Assembly (NCBI RefSeq): GCF_003751445.1
Contig: NZ_RJUU01000001.1
Coordinates: 2,361,001-2,425,000 of the forward strand
DNA length: 64,000 bases
Origin: Streptomyces sp. 840.1
GTDB lineage: Bacteria > Actinomycetota > Actinomycetes > Streptomycetales > Streptomycetaceae
Direction of reading: 5' to 3'
In this document: in pieces, positions 52,053-61,300 of the stretch
Position numbering within the stretch: position 1 is the stretch's first letter
Layout: the number at the start of each line of letters is the position of its first letter
The notes under the pieces: generated by a model
Told to the model about the DNA's origin: nothing
Database searches by the model: none
Seen by the model: only the letters and a program-made list of their open reading frames with translations
Program-made: the position numbers and the translations under genes

Positions 52053-53138
52053 TCAGCTCTCCTTCGTGCCGGCGGCGACGACGGCGGGGTGCAGTGGCGC
52101 GGACTCGGGGACCCCGGCCGGCCGCAGGGCGGCGAACTCCTTGCGCAGCACGGGTACGACCTCCTCGCCGAGGATGTCGAGCTGCTCCAGGACGGTCTTG
52201 AGCGGAAGCCCCGCGTGGTCCATCAGGAACAGCTGGCGCTGGTAGTCACCGACGGTGTCCCGGAAGGACAGCGTCCGCTCGATGACCTCCTGCGGGGAAC
52301 CCACGGTCAGCGGCGTCTGCTGGGTGAAGTCCTCCATCGAGGGGCCGTGTCCGTAGACCGGCGCGTTGTCGAAGTACGGACGGAACTCCCGTACCGCGTC
52401 CTGCGAGTTCTTCCGCATGAACACCTGGCCGCCGAGGCCCACGATGGCCTGCTCGGCGGTGCCGTGCCCGTAGTGGGCGTAGCGCTGCCGGTAGAGGTTC
52501 ACCATCTTCGCCGTGTGCTCGATGGGCCAGAAGATGTTGTTGTGGAAGAAGCCGTCGCCGTAGTACGCGGCCTGCTCGGCGATCTCCGGGGAGCGGATCG
52601 AGCCGTGCCAGACGAACGGCGGTACGCCGTCCAGCGGGCGCGGGGTCGCGGTGAAGGACTGCAGCGGGGTACGGAACTTGCCCTCCCAGTCGACGACGTC
52701 CTCGCGCCACAGCTTGTGCAGCAGGGCGTAGTTCTCGATGGCGAGCGGCATGCCCTGGCGGATGTCCTTGCCGAACCAGGGGTAGACCGGTCCGGTGTTG
52801 CCCCGGCCCATCATCAGGTCGACGCGGCCGTCGGCGAGGTGCTGGAGCGTGGCGTAGTCCTCGGCGATCTTCACCGGGTCGTTGGTGGTGATCAGCGTCG
52901 TGGACGTGGAGAGGATCAGCTTCTCGGTGCGGGCGGCGATGAAGCCGAGGGTGGTGGTGGGCGAGGACGGGACGAACGGCGGGTTGTGGTGCTCACCGGT
53001 CGCGAAGACGTCGAGGCCGACCTCCTCGGCCTTCTGCGCGATGGCGATCGTGTTCTTGATCCGCTCGTGCTCGCTCGGCGTCCGGCCGGTCGTGGGGTCG
53101 GTGGTGACGTCCCCGACGGTGAAGATCCCGAACTGCAT
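52053..53138 (-). CDS. LLM class flavin-dependent oxidoreductase (CE1758-type)
   Basis: A 361-aa TIM-barrel luciferase-like monooxygenase. ATG 53138 (MQFGIFTVGDVTTD) has GGAGG 10 bp upstream. It carries the family segments VFATGEHHNPPF, RVDLMMGRGNTGPVYPWFG and the C-terminal LGEEVVPVLRKEF. Together with the FMN reductase behind it, it matches the corynebacterial CE1758/CE1759 pair. The promoter contains a doubled GTTGAAC. Confidence 0.92.
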   Translation of the reverse strand: MQFGIFTVGDVTTDPTTGRTPSEHERIKNTIAIAQKAEEVGLDVFATGEHHNPPFVPSSPTTTLGFIAARTEKLILSTSTTLITTNDPVKIAEDYATLQHLADGRVDLMMGRGNTGPVYPWFGKDIRQGMPLAIENYALLHKLWREDVVDWEGKFRTPLQSFTATPRPLDGVPPFVWHGSIRSPEIAEQAAYYGDGFFHNNIFWPIEHTAKMVNLYRQRYAHYGHGTAEQAIVGLGGQVFMRKNSQDAVREFRPYFDNAPVYGHGPSMEDFTQQTPLTVGSPQEVIERTLSFRDTVGDYQRQLFLMDHAGLPLKTVLEQLDILGEEVVPVLRKEFAALRPAGVPESAPLHPAVVAAGTKES

Positions 53139-53157
53139 GGCGCCCGCCTCCAAGATT

Positions 53158-53171
53158 GTTGAACGTTGAAC
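53158..53171. promoter_or_regulatory. GTTGAAC tandem repeat, operator-like, upstream of the LLM gene
   Basis: Two adjacent 7-bp copies: GTTGAAC 53158-53164 and 53165-53171. A related TATGTGAAC follows. On the minus strand the sequence is GTTCAACGTTCAAC, 19 bp upstream of the ATG. It shares TTCAA half-sites with the inverted repeat before pirin, and is a candidate MarR-like operator. Confidence 0.4.
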
Positions 53172-53306
53172 TATGTGAACACACCCTACAACGGAGTGCC
53201 CCGCCTCCCTATTCCACGGCATCGCACGGCCGCCGGCCATCGCACACGGACGGTCGCGAAGAGCTACGAGCGGCTGCGGACAGTTCCGCTCAGCGCACTG
53301 CCGGTA

Positions 53307-53666
53307 TCAGGACCGCTCGCCGTCGCCCGCGACATGCTGCGGGTCCCCGCCGAGCAGGTGCTCCCTGCCCCACGCCCCGAGCGGGGCCAGTGCGGCGTTC
53401 AGGGACGTGCCGAGCGGGGTGAGGCCGTACGTGACGCGGCGGACGGCTCCCTCGAAGGCCTCCTCGCGGAAGACGATGCCCGCCGTCTCCAGCTCCCGCA
53501 GGTGTGAGGCGAGGACCTTCTCGGTGACGCCGGGAAGCGCGCGCCGCAGCTCACCGAAGCGGCTGGGTTCGACGTCCAGCGCCCACAGGATGAGCACCTT
53601 CCACTTGCCGCCGACCACGTCGATCGCCGCGTCGATTCCGCACACGTAACTGTCTCGCCGGGTCAC
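53307..53666 (-). CDS. HxlR-family transcriptional regulator
   Basis: A 119-aa winged-helix regulator. It starts at GTG 53666 (TRRDSYVCGIDAAIDVVGGKW), with the family N-terminal Cys that senses redox or electrophiles in some members. The conserved W/GKWKVLILWAL and LRELETAGIVFREE segments are present. No ribosome site precedes GTG, but TAAACT (53678-53673) lies at the right distance for a leaderless transcript. A 162-bp transposon-like element begins 13 bp upstream of the start, between it and the diverging gene. Confidence 0.9.
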   Translation of the reverse strand: MTRRDSYVCGIDAAIDVVGGKWKVLILWALDVEPSRFGELRRALPGVTEKVLASHLRELETAGIVFREEAFEGAVRRVTYGLTPLGTSLNAALAPLGAWGREHLLGGDPQHVAGDGERS

Positions 53667-53678
53667 CCGCAGAGTTTA

Positions 53679-53840
53679 AGGGCTGTCCCGTAATCCCTGG
53701 CGGGCGCTCGACGACAGCTACGGCACCTCGCTGCGTTGTCGAAACGCCCGAATACATCCAGTATGCGGACGCTCCTCCGCCTTGCGATGCACCGCATCTG
53801 ACGCCGAGCGCTGATCCACCAGGGATTACGGGACAGCCCT
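53679..53840. mobile_element. 162-bp MITE-like element with 22-bp terminal inverted repeats
   Basis: The left end (53679-53700) and right end (53819-53840) are perfect 22-bp inverted repeats beginning AGGGCTGTCCCGTAATCCC. Symmetry continues past one mismatch. TA flanks both ends (53677-53678 and 53841-53842), as expected for target duplication by an IS630/Tc1-like or similar transposase. There is no coding frame. The sequence GGGCTGTCCCGTAATCCC resembles ends of repeats found in many Streptomyces genomes. It sits inside the divergent promoter region of HxlR and the imine-reductase-like gene. Confidence 0.85.
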
Positions 53841-53861
53841 TAGGGTAACCACCCACAAAAT

Positions 53862-53871
53862 AGTGCGTACT
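53862..53871. promoter_or_regulatory. AGTGCGTACT operator-like palindrome
   Basis: AGT-N4-ACT palindrome in the only AT-rich stretch (AAAATAGTGCGTACTTGATC), 35 bp before the ATG of the diverging gene. HxlR-type regulators often bind AGTACGTACT-like sites. If this is the operator, the MITE now separates it from the HxlR gene itself. Confidence 0.45.
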
Positions 53872-53906
53872 TGATCGTCTTCCGGGCGGATACGAGCCTG
53901 GTGGGC

Positions 53907-54806
53907 ATGGACCACGACACCTCTTCCCGATCTTCCCGAACGCCTGTCACCCTCCTCGGCCTCGGTGACATGGGCACGGCTCTCGCCCACGCCTGGCTGG
54001 CCGCCGGGCACCCGCTGACCGTCTGGAACCGCACCCCGGCGAAGGCCGGGGCCCTGGTCCGCGAGGGCGCCCGCACCGCGCCCACACCGGCCGCCGCGAT
54101 CGCCTCGGCCACCGGCCCCGTGGTGCTCTGCCTGCTGGACGACGCCTCCGTGACCGAGGTCCTGGACGGCGCCGGCCTCGGCGGCAAGGACCTCGTCAAC
54201 CTGACCACCGGCACTCCGGAACAGGCCCGGGACCTGGCCCGCCGCTCCGAGGCGCGCGGCGCCCGCTTCCTGGACGGCGGAATCATGGCCGTACCCCCGA
54301 TGATCGGCCGCCCGGAGACCGGCGGATACGTCTTCTACAGCGGCGACCGGGAGCTGTTCGAGCGCCACCGCGAAACGCTGGAGGCCCCCGCCGGGGCCAG
54401 GTTCACCGGCACCGACCCCGGCCACGCGGCCCTGCACGATGTGGCCCTGCTCAGCGCGATGACCGGCATGTTCGCTGGCATCGCGCACGCCTTCGCCCTG
54501 GTGGACGACGAGAAGGACCTCGACCGGACCGCGTTCGCCGCCCTGCTCACGGACTGGCTGCGCGCCATGGCCGGCTCGGCGCAGGGGATGGCCGCCCAGC
54601 TGGAGAGCGGCGACTACACGGAAGGCGTCGTCTCCAACCTGGCCATGATGGCGGCGGGCAACGACACGCTCCTGGCTGCGGCGGCCGACCAGTCGGTCGA
54701 CCCCCGCCTGCTCACCCCGTACATGGACCTGATGCGCCGCCGTGTGACCCAGGGCCACGGCGCCGAGGGCCTCGCGGGGACGGTCGGGCTGCTGCGGGGG
54801 GTGTGA
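53907..54806 (+). CDS. imine-reductase-like NAD(P)-dependent oxidoreductase
   Basis: A 299-aa protein of the beta-hydroxyacid dehydrogenase/imine reductase group. The Rossmann loop VTLLGLGDMGTALAHAW and WNRTPAKAGALV (NADPH-type) are clear, and NLTTGTPEQARDLA matches the S/T-G-T substrate loop. The C-terminal helical domain contains YTEGVVSNLAMMAAGND. In classic hydroxyacid dehydrogenases a Lys follows; here no catalytic Lys is evident in that position, which favours imine reductases. ATG 53907. Divergent from HxlR, which probably controls it. Confidence 0.85.
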   Translation: MDHDTSSRSSRTPVTLLGLGDMGTALAHAWLAAGHPLTVWNRTPAKAGALVREGARTAPTPAAAIASATGPVVLCLLDDASVTEVLDGAGLGGKDLVNLTTGTPEQARDLARRSEARGARFLDGGIMAVPPMIGRPETGGYVFYSGDRELFERHRETLEAPAGARFTGTDPGHAALHDVALLSAMTGMFAGIAHAFALVDDEKDLDRTAFAALLTDWLRAMAGSAQGMAAQLESGDYTEGVVSNLAMMAAGNDTLLAAAADQSVDPRLLTPYMDLMRRRVTQGHGAEGLAGTVGLLRGV

Positions 54807-55005
54807 GGGGTGTGAGGGGGCGGGCCCGCCGGGTCCCTGTCCGCGCCTCCTGCGCCGGAAGGCCAGTGGGACGTCCGCTTCGCCGATGCGGCGGCAGCCA
54901 AGGGCTGGGAGAGTCTGGGCCGGCAGGCCCGCAGCAACACGTATCGACGGGCCCGGCCCGCATGATGAGCCGCCGCACCGGGCCCGTGCGCGCTACGATC
55001 GCGCC

Positions 55006-55047
55006 ATGACCTCCGTACCGTGCCGGAACTGGTGGCGCTCCTTCTAG
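55006..55047 (+). promoter_or_regulatory. trpS leader peptide with tandem Trp codons
   Basis: A 13-codon ORF, MTSVPCRNWWRSF then TAG, lies upstream of trpS. It has two consecutive Trp codons just before a terminator hairpin, the hallmark of ribosome-mediated attenuation. A TACGAT -10-like box (54994-54999) ends 6 bp before the ATG, so the transcript may begin at or near the start codon (leaderless). No ribosome site is seen. Stalling at the Trp codons when charged tRNA-Trp is scarce would favour readthrough into trpS. Confidence 0.75.
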
Positions 55048-55074
55048 GGGCGGCCACCTCTTCTGCGCGGGACC

Positions 55075-55104
55075 AGGGCCGTTCGACATGGACGGCCCTT
55101 TTTC
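55075..55104 (+). terminator. attenuator hairpin upstream of trpS
   Basis: An 8-bp stem, AGGGCCGT (55075-55082) with ACGGCCCT (55092-55099), has a 9-nt loop and is followed by a run of five T residues (55099-55103). It is one of very few U-tract hairpins in the window and lies 28 bp after the leader peptide stop. The trpS start is about 80 bp downstream. Confidence 0.85.
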
Positions 55105-55181
55105 TCTGCCCCTTTCCGGTACGGGTTCCTCGTCCGGCGGGCCGTCCTCCACGCACACACCGACGCGAGGAGAGACCACTC

Positions 55182-56243
55182 ATGACCACGACCACGCCCA
55201 CACCTGCGGCCTTCGCCGATGCCGCCCCGGCCGGGACCCTGGAGGCCCGGATCCGGCGCCACCCGGAGCGGTTCCGGGTGATGACCGGGGACCGGCCCAC
55301 CGGGGCGCTCCACCTCGGGCACTACTTCGGCACGCTCCACAACCGGGTGCGGCTCCAGGACCTCGGGGTCGAGGTGTTCGTGCTCGTCGCGGACTACCAG
55401 GCACTGACCGACCGGGACGTGGTCGAGCGGCTCGGGGCGACGGTGGAGGGGCTGCTGCTGGACTACCTGGCCGTCGGCATCGACCCGGAACGTGCGGTGA
55501 TCTTCAACCACAGCGCCGTGCCCGCGCTCAACCAGCTGCTGCTGCCGTTCCTGAGCCTGGTCTCCGTCGCGGAGCTGGGCCGCAACCCCACGGTCAAGGA
55601 CGAGATCGCGCACTCCCGGCAGGCCGCCGTCAGCGGGCTGATGTACACCTACCCCGTCCACCAGGCCGCCGACATCCTGTTCTGCAAGGGCAATCTGGTG
55701 CCCGTCGGCCAGGACCAGCTGCCCCACCTCGAAATGACCCGGACCGTCGCCAGACGGTTCAACGAGCGGTACGAACAGGTCTTCCCGGAACCCGAGGCAC
55801 TGCTCTCCGCCACACCGCTGCTGCTCGGCACCGACGGCACCAAGATGAGCAAGAGCCGAGGCAACTCCATCGCGCTCGGCGCCGACGCGGACACGACGGC
55901 CCGCCTGATCAAGGGCGCGCGGACGGACGCCGAACGCCACATCACCTACGACCCCGAGGGGCGGCCCGCGGTGTCCGGCCTCGTGCTGCTGGCCGCCCTC
56001 TGCCTCGACCGCGACCCCCACGCGGTGGCCGAGGAGATCGGCGGCGGCGGCGCGGCCGCACTGAAGCGGACCGTGACCGAAGCGGTCAACGCCCGGCTGG
56101 CCCCGATGCGGGCCCGACGGGCCGAGTACGCACGGGAGATGGGGTACGTACGGGCCGTGCTGCGGGCCGGCAACGAACGCGCCAACGCCATCGCCGACGC
56201 GACGCTGGGACAGGTGCGGGAGGCGATGGGTGGTCCGGTCTAG
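55182..56243 (+). CDS. trpS: tryptophanyl-tRNA synthetase
   Basis: A 353-aa class I synthetase. The HIGH-like motif GDRPTGALHLGHYFG is near residue 35, and KMSKS lies in GTDGTKMSKSRGN near residue 224. The Trp-pocket region QAADILFCKGNLVPVGQD and dimer helices are intact. ATG 55182 has GAGGAG 10 bp upstream. Streptomyces often have two TrpRSs, one of them an inducible, drug-resistant form; the leader with Trp codons and a terminator here fits the inducible copy. Whether it confers indolmycin resistance cannot be judged from sequence alone. Confidence 0.95.
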   Translation: MTTTTPTPAAFADAAPAGTLEARIRRHPERFRVMTGDRPTGALHLGHYFGTLHNRVRLQDLGVEVFVLVADYQALTDRDVVERLGATVEGLLLDYLAVGIDPERAVIFNHSAVPALNQLLLPFLSLVSVAELGRNPTVKDEIAHSRQAAVSGLMYTYPVHQAADILFCKGNLVPVGQDQLPHLEMTRTVARRFNERYEQVFPEPEALLSATPLLLGTDGTKMSKSRGNSIALGADADTTARLIKGARTDAERHITYDPEGRPAVSGLVLLAALCLDRDPHAVAEEIGGGGAAALKRTVTEAVNARLAPMRARRAEYAREMGYVRAVLRAGNERANAIADATLGQVREAMGGPV

Positions 56244-56371
56244 GGCCTGTCGTCAAACTGCCGTCCGCCGGGGGGCCGGCACGGGACCCGAGGGCTCCGG
56301 CCTTTCGCCCCCGCGGCCCCCCGCCGCTCGGGCCGGGCCGGCGTTCCCCGCGAAGAGAAGCCCGCAGCAGT

Positions 56372-58363
56372 TCAGCGGGGCGTCAACGAGCTACGCCTGC
56401 GCAGGAGTTCGGCCAGCCCGCGCCGGGTGGCGGCGATGACCACGCGGTCGGTGGGCTGGAGTACGTAACCCGGGTGCAGGTTCCACACCAGGCCGCCGGG
56501 GCGGTCCCCGGCACCGGGGCCCGTTCCCGGCGTGCCCAGGTCCGGGCGGCGGTCGGCGGGCGGGGCGACGTCCAGGGCCAGGACCCGCCAGGCGCCGGAC
56601 CGGAACGCCTGCTCCACCGTCCGGCCCTCCAGCTGCGGGTGCCCGGCCACCTCGACCGAGGCGAACAGCATCACCTTCCGCTCGACCGGCACCGCGCCCA
56701 GGATCTGCCGGCCCATCATGGCGACCGCGAAGGAGGGCGCGGCCAGGTGGGAGACCGAGCGGGAGCGGGTCAGTGCCTGCGGGTGGGCCGTGCGCAGGGT
56801 GCGGTAGACGGCGGTGGCGAACTCGTCGTCGAACAGCCGCAGCGTCACCCGCAGGTTCGGCTTGACCGAGCGGGCGTACAGCGCGGCCTCCAGGTTGGTG
56901 GTGTCGACGCTGGTCAGGGCGAGCAGGGCGCGGGCACGCCGGATCTTCGCCGCCTCCAGCACGCCCTCCTGCGTGACGTCCCCGATGACGACGGGCACGT
57001 GCAGCCGCCGGGCCACCGGGATGCCGCGCGCGTCCGGGTCGTCCTCCACGCACACCACGGGTATGCCGAGTTCGTGCAGCTGGACCAGGACGCGGGTGCC
57101 GATCTTCCCCAGGCCGAGCAGCACCACGTGCCCGGACAGGCCGCGCGGCGGGCGGCGCAGCGAGGAGGCGGTGCGCAGCGAGCCGAAGGCCTCCAGCACC
57201 CCGGCCACCAGCAGGGGCAGGAGCATCAGCCCGGCGACGCCGGAGAGGATCTGGATGATCTGGCGGGCGGTGGGGTCACCGATGGCCGGGTCGCCCATCG
57301 CGAACAGGTCGAGCAGGGTCAGGTACGCGGCGTGCAGCGGCTTGTCCCCGGTGGTGAACGTGGAGGCGACTGCCAGGCCGAGGACGGCCAGCCCGACGCC
57401 CAGCGCGGACCAGCGCAGCCGGCGGGAGAAGAACTGGCTCAGCGGTGCGCTGCGGCCGCCCATCCGGCGGGTCCGGGCGTTCGCGCCGTCGCGGCTCACG
57501 GCCTCCAGGACGATGGTGCCGCGCCCGGTCGCCGCCGCCACCTCGGCCTGGTCGGGGAGCAGCCGGGGGCCCTCCTCGCCGCTGCTGTCGGAGCCCTCGG
57601 TGCCCGCCGGGTCGTGGGTGGTGGAGGAGAGCAGGGCCAGGGTGCACAGGCCCGGGTCGGCGACCTGGCCGTCGCGGGGCGGGGTGCGTTCGGCGGCCCG
57701 CAGGAGCAGGCCCTCCGCCTGGATCACCTTGCTGGATCCGGCGAGCGCGGTCGCCGCGAGGGCGGGGGCGGCGGTGTCGGCGTCGGACAGGACGGTGGTG
57801 GACGCGTCCAGCGCGGTGTGGTCGAGCCCCGGCGACGCGACGGCGGCCGCCTGGTCGAGCAGGGCCTCCAGGTGCTGGCCGAGCTTGCGGTTGTAGAGCC
57901 GGATCACCAGCCGGACCCGCGGGTTGAGCCGGCGGGCGGTCAGCGCGGCCCGGATGTTGCGCTCGTCGTCGTCGTAGACGAGGGCCAGCGCGGCGGCCGT
58001 GTCGACACCGGCCTCCTCCAGCGCCTCGTCGGACGGCTCGTGCGCCTGGAGGATGCGTACCGCCTCCACACCGGCGTTGGTGTCGCTGTCGGTGTTGCCG
58101 CCGCCGTTGGCACCGCCGTTGCGGTTCATCGCCGAGGACATCCGGCCGAACAGGGCCGCCGCCCGCCCGCGCCCGGTCAGCGGCAGTTCGGGCCGCCTCG
58201 GGTCGGGTCCCGGCGGCAGGACGAGGGTGACCCGCTCCCCGTACACGTAGCGCAGTTCCACGGCGAGCCGCTGGGCGAGCGCGTCGTCACCGCAGACGAC
58301 CATGTGACCTGAGAACGGTGGGCGTTGGGGCTGCTGTGGGAGTGGGGGCACATGACCCAGCAT
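56372..58363 (-). CDS. NAD-binding TrkA/RCK-type potassium channel-like protein
   Basis: A 663-aa protein. It has an N-terminal Rossmann/TrkA-N-like domain (MVVCGDDALAQRLAVELRYVYGER), two central helices (WSALGVGLAVLGLAVAS and QIIQILSGVAGLMLLPLLV) enclosing a pore-like segment (YLTLLDLFAMGDPAIGDP), then a second TrkA-N domain (VVLLGLGKIGTRVLVQL) and TrkA-C-like tail. A K+ filter TVGYG is absent. It resembles the CASTOR/POLLUX-type organisation. It starts 6-8 bp after AAGGGAA. The AAA+ gene ends 27 bp upstream, suggesting an operon with it and the flotillin. Confidence 0.85.
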   Translation of the reverse strand: MLGHVPPLPQQPQRPPFSGHMVVCGDDALAQRLAVELRYVYGERVTLVLPPGPDPRRPELPLTGRGRAAALFGRMSSAMNRNGGANGGGNTDSDTNAGVEAVRILQAHEPSDEALEEAGVDTAAALALVYDDDERNIRAALTARRLNPRVRLVIRLYNRKLGQHLEALLDQAAAVASPGLDHTALDASTTVLSDADTAAPALAATALAGSSKVIQAEGLLLRAAERTPPRDGQVADPGLCTLALLSSTTHDPAGTEGSDSSGEEGPRLLPDQAEVAAATGRGTIVLEAVSRDGANARTRRMGGRSAPLSQFFSRRLRWSALGVGLAVLGLAVASTFTTGDKPLHAAYLTLLDLFAMGDPAIGDPTARQIIQILSGVAGLMLLPLLVAGVLEAFGSLRTASSLRRPPRGLSGHVVLLGLGKIGTRVLVQLHELGIPVVCVEDDPDARGIPVARRLHVPVVIGDVTQEGVLEAAKIRRARALLALTSVDTTNLEAALYARSVKPNLRVTLRLFDDEFATAVYRTLRTAHPQALTRSRSVSHLAAPSFAVAMMGRQILGAVPVERKVMLFASVEVAGHPQLEGRTVEQAFRSGAWRVLALDVAPPADRRPDLGTPGTGPGAGDRPGGLVWNLHPGYVLQPTDRVVIAATRRGLAELLRRRSSLTPR

Positions 58364-58390
58364 GCCTGTTCCCTTCTGTCGTCGCCGCTG

Positions 58391-61300
58391 TCACCGGTCG
58401 CCGGGTTCCCCGGACGGCGGACGGGCGAGGAGGCGGCGGGGGTCCGTCGCCCGGCCGATCGCCGTCTCCACCGCCGCGATCCGGTCCGCGAGCAGGCCGA
58501 GCGCGGCCACCGCACGGGTCACCGGGTCGCCGTCGGGGCCGCCGAGCGCCTGGCTGCGGACGTATCCGGCGGTGACGGCGGACCAGCGGGCGGCCTGCTC
58601 CGGGCCGAGGGTGCCGCGCAGCGCGGCGAGCTTCAGCAGGGCGGCCTCGGCGCCGGTGGTGAGCGTCTGGGCCTCGCCCGCGTAGTGGTCGTCGATGACG
58701 TCGGACAGCTCGGCGTCGTTCATCACGGGCACGATCCGCTCCGCGATCCGGTTCATGTTGCGGTACGAGCCCTGCAGCCGGAACGGCGGTTCGGTGCGCG
58801 TCGCGTCCGTCTGCGCCGCCGAGGCGATGTAGGCGGCGTTGACGGCGAGCACGGTGTCCCGGGCGGTGAGCAGATGGCGCAGCACGGCCACGATCCGTTC
58901 CGTCTCGGCGGGCGCGTACGGGTGCTGCAAGCGGCTCGCGGCCGCTGACGGCTCCGTGCCGGCGGCCAGCCGGAGCAGCAGCGCGAGGTCCTCGCGGGAG
59001 CGTCCGGCGAGCGGGGCCAGTACCGGGTTCGCGGTCAGCGCGTTCTCCACGAAGCTCAGCGCGAAGACGTCGTCGCGGCCGCTCAGCACCTCGCCGAGGT
59101 TCCACACGTCGGCCCGGTTGGCGAGCATGTCGGGGATCCGGAACTGCTCGCCGGACTCGGTGTACGGGTTGCCCGCCATGCATACCGCGAACCGCTTGCC
59201 CCGCAGGTCGTAGCTGCGTGGCTCGCCGTCGCGCACGCCCTCGATCCGGCGGGTGGCGTCGCAGAGCGGGATGAACTTCTGCAGCAGTTCCGGTGAGGTG
59301 TGCTGGATGTCGTCGAGGTAGAGGAGCGTGTTGTTGCCCGCCTCAAGCGCGAAGTTGATCTTCTCGATCTCCTGGCGCGCGGTCGCGCTGCGCGCCTGCG
59401 CGGGGTCCAGCGAGGTCACGTCGTGGCCCAGGCTCGGTCCGCTGATCTTGACGAGGACCAGGCCGAGCCGGTCGGCCACGTACTCCATCAGCGTCGTCTT
59501 GCCGTAGCCGGGCGGGGAGACGAGCAGCAGCAGGCCCTGCGAGTCGGTGCGCCGGTCGGCGCCGGCGGTGCCGAGCTGCTTGGCGAGGCTGTCGCCGATC
59601 AGCGGCAGGTACACCTCGTCGAGCAGCCGGTTGCGGACGAACGCCGACATCACGCGCGGGCGGTGGTCGTCCAGCCGCAGCCGGGCGCGCTCGGCTGCGG
59701 CCAGCGCGGTCCGCCGCCGCTGGTAGGCCCGGAAACCGGGAACGGTGACCTCGCGGAACTCGTCCGTACGGGAGAGGAGTTCGTCGATCCGGACCGGCAG
59801 CCGGCCCCGGTCGATGCGCGGGTGTACGCCGAGGAGCCCGTCCACGGTCGCGGTGAGCGGCGCCTCGCCCTCGTACCGGCGGACGGCCGGTTCCGGGCAG
59901 AGCTCCACGGCGACGGCTTCCGCGAGATCGTCCGCGTCCAGCTCCGCGCCGTCGGCCCGGGAGTAGGCGGCGAGCCAGCCCTCGACGAGCTGGCGGCGGG
60001 CGGGCAGCTCGTCCCCGAGGGCCGCGAGGTCCTCGTCGTACGCCGAAGTGCCCGTCGTACGGCGGAACTTGTCGAGGAAGGTGCGGACCGACGCGCTGGT
60101 CACGAACCCCTGGGGGTCGCTCGTCAGCTCCTCGAAGAGGTACGAGGCGACCGCCCGCGCACCCTCGCCCCCGATGGCGCCCGCCCACTCCTCCTGGAGC
60201 GCGGCGACGGCCGGGGCGAGCCCGAAGGTGGCGCGGGCGCGGGCCAGCGAACGGGCCCGCAGCGTCCAGGAGGTCCGCCGCGCCCCGTCCGCCCCGTGCG
60301 CCCAGAACAGCTGGGCGGCGGCCCGGACGGCGGGCGGGAAGCGCAGCAGCCCGGCCCCGGCGCGCAGCCGCAGCAGCACGGTCAGGATGGCGGTGGCGTC
60401 CTCGTCGTGGACCCCGCGCTGATAGCCCTCGTCGTAGGCGCCGGCCGCCGATGTCCGCACGAGCGCGGCGAGTTCGGGCGCGTCCAGCGAGCTCAGCCGG
60501 TCCGCTCCGTGCTCGGCCAGCAGCCGGGCGGCCAGGTGCTCACCCCGGTACACGGACCGGGACTCGGACGGCAGCTGCTGGTCCCAGTACGGGCGGGTCT
60601 CGGCGAACGCCGGATCGGTGACCGGCATCCGGTAGTCCGTGCCGGTGACGGCGAACGCGAGCCCGTCGCCCTGGGGCACCAGCGTCAGGTCGAACGGCTG
60701 GGTGTTCACCGCGAACCGGTGGCGGCCGAGGCGGACGGTCGCCCCGCCGTCCGCGTACAGCTCGCTGCGGTCGCGCAGTGCCCGGCCGGCCTCCTGGCGG
60801 GCCGCGAGGAGCTGCCCGTCCAGCTCCTCGGCCCGTACGGTGTCGCCGAGTTCACGCAGTTCGGCGGCGGTACGGCGGACCTTGTCGACCATCGGGTCGG
60901 AGGCGAAGTAGGTGTGGACGGCGTCCGTGTCGGGCAGCGCGGCGCTGCGGCGGGAGACCGTCTCCAGCACCCGGGCGGCGGACTGGGCGAGCCGTTCGGT
61001 GCGGCGGGCGACCGCGTCCTGAAGGGTCTGCCTGCGGGCCGAGAACGCCTCGTACACCTCCGTGCGCCGCTCGGCCAGCGCGGTCAGGAAGTCGTCGGAC
61101 TCGGTGAACCGTGCCTCCAGGTTCTCCAGCTGGAGCAGCAGCCGCGCGAGCTGCTCGTCGCAGGCGTCCGGGGTCGAAGCGGCGGCCAGCGCGCCTGTCA
61201 CCGCCTGCCCCAGCAGGGCGAACTCGGCGGCGAACTCGGCCCGGCCCTCGTGGTCCAGGAGCTCGCGGCGGCGGGCGTCCAGGACGGCCCGGACCCGGTT

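Noticed and set aside
56244..56300. AGGGCCTGTCGTCAAACT after trpS as another MITE end
   Set aside because: It looks like one end of a known Streptomyces repeat, but no matching inverted partner was found before 56371.
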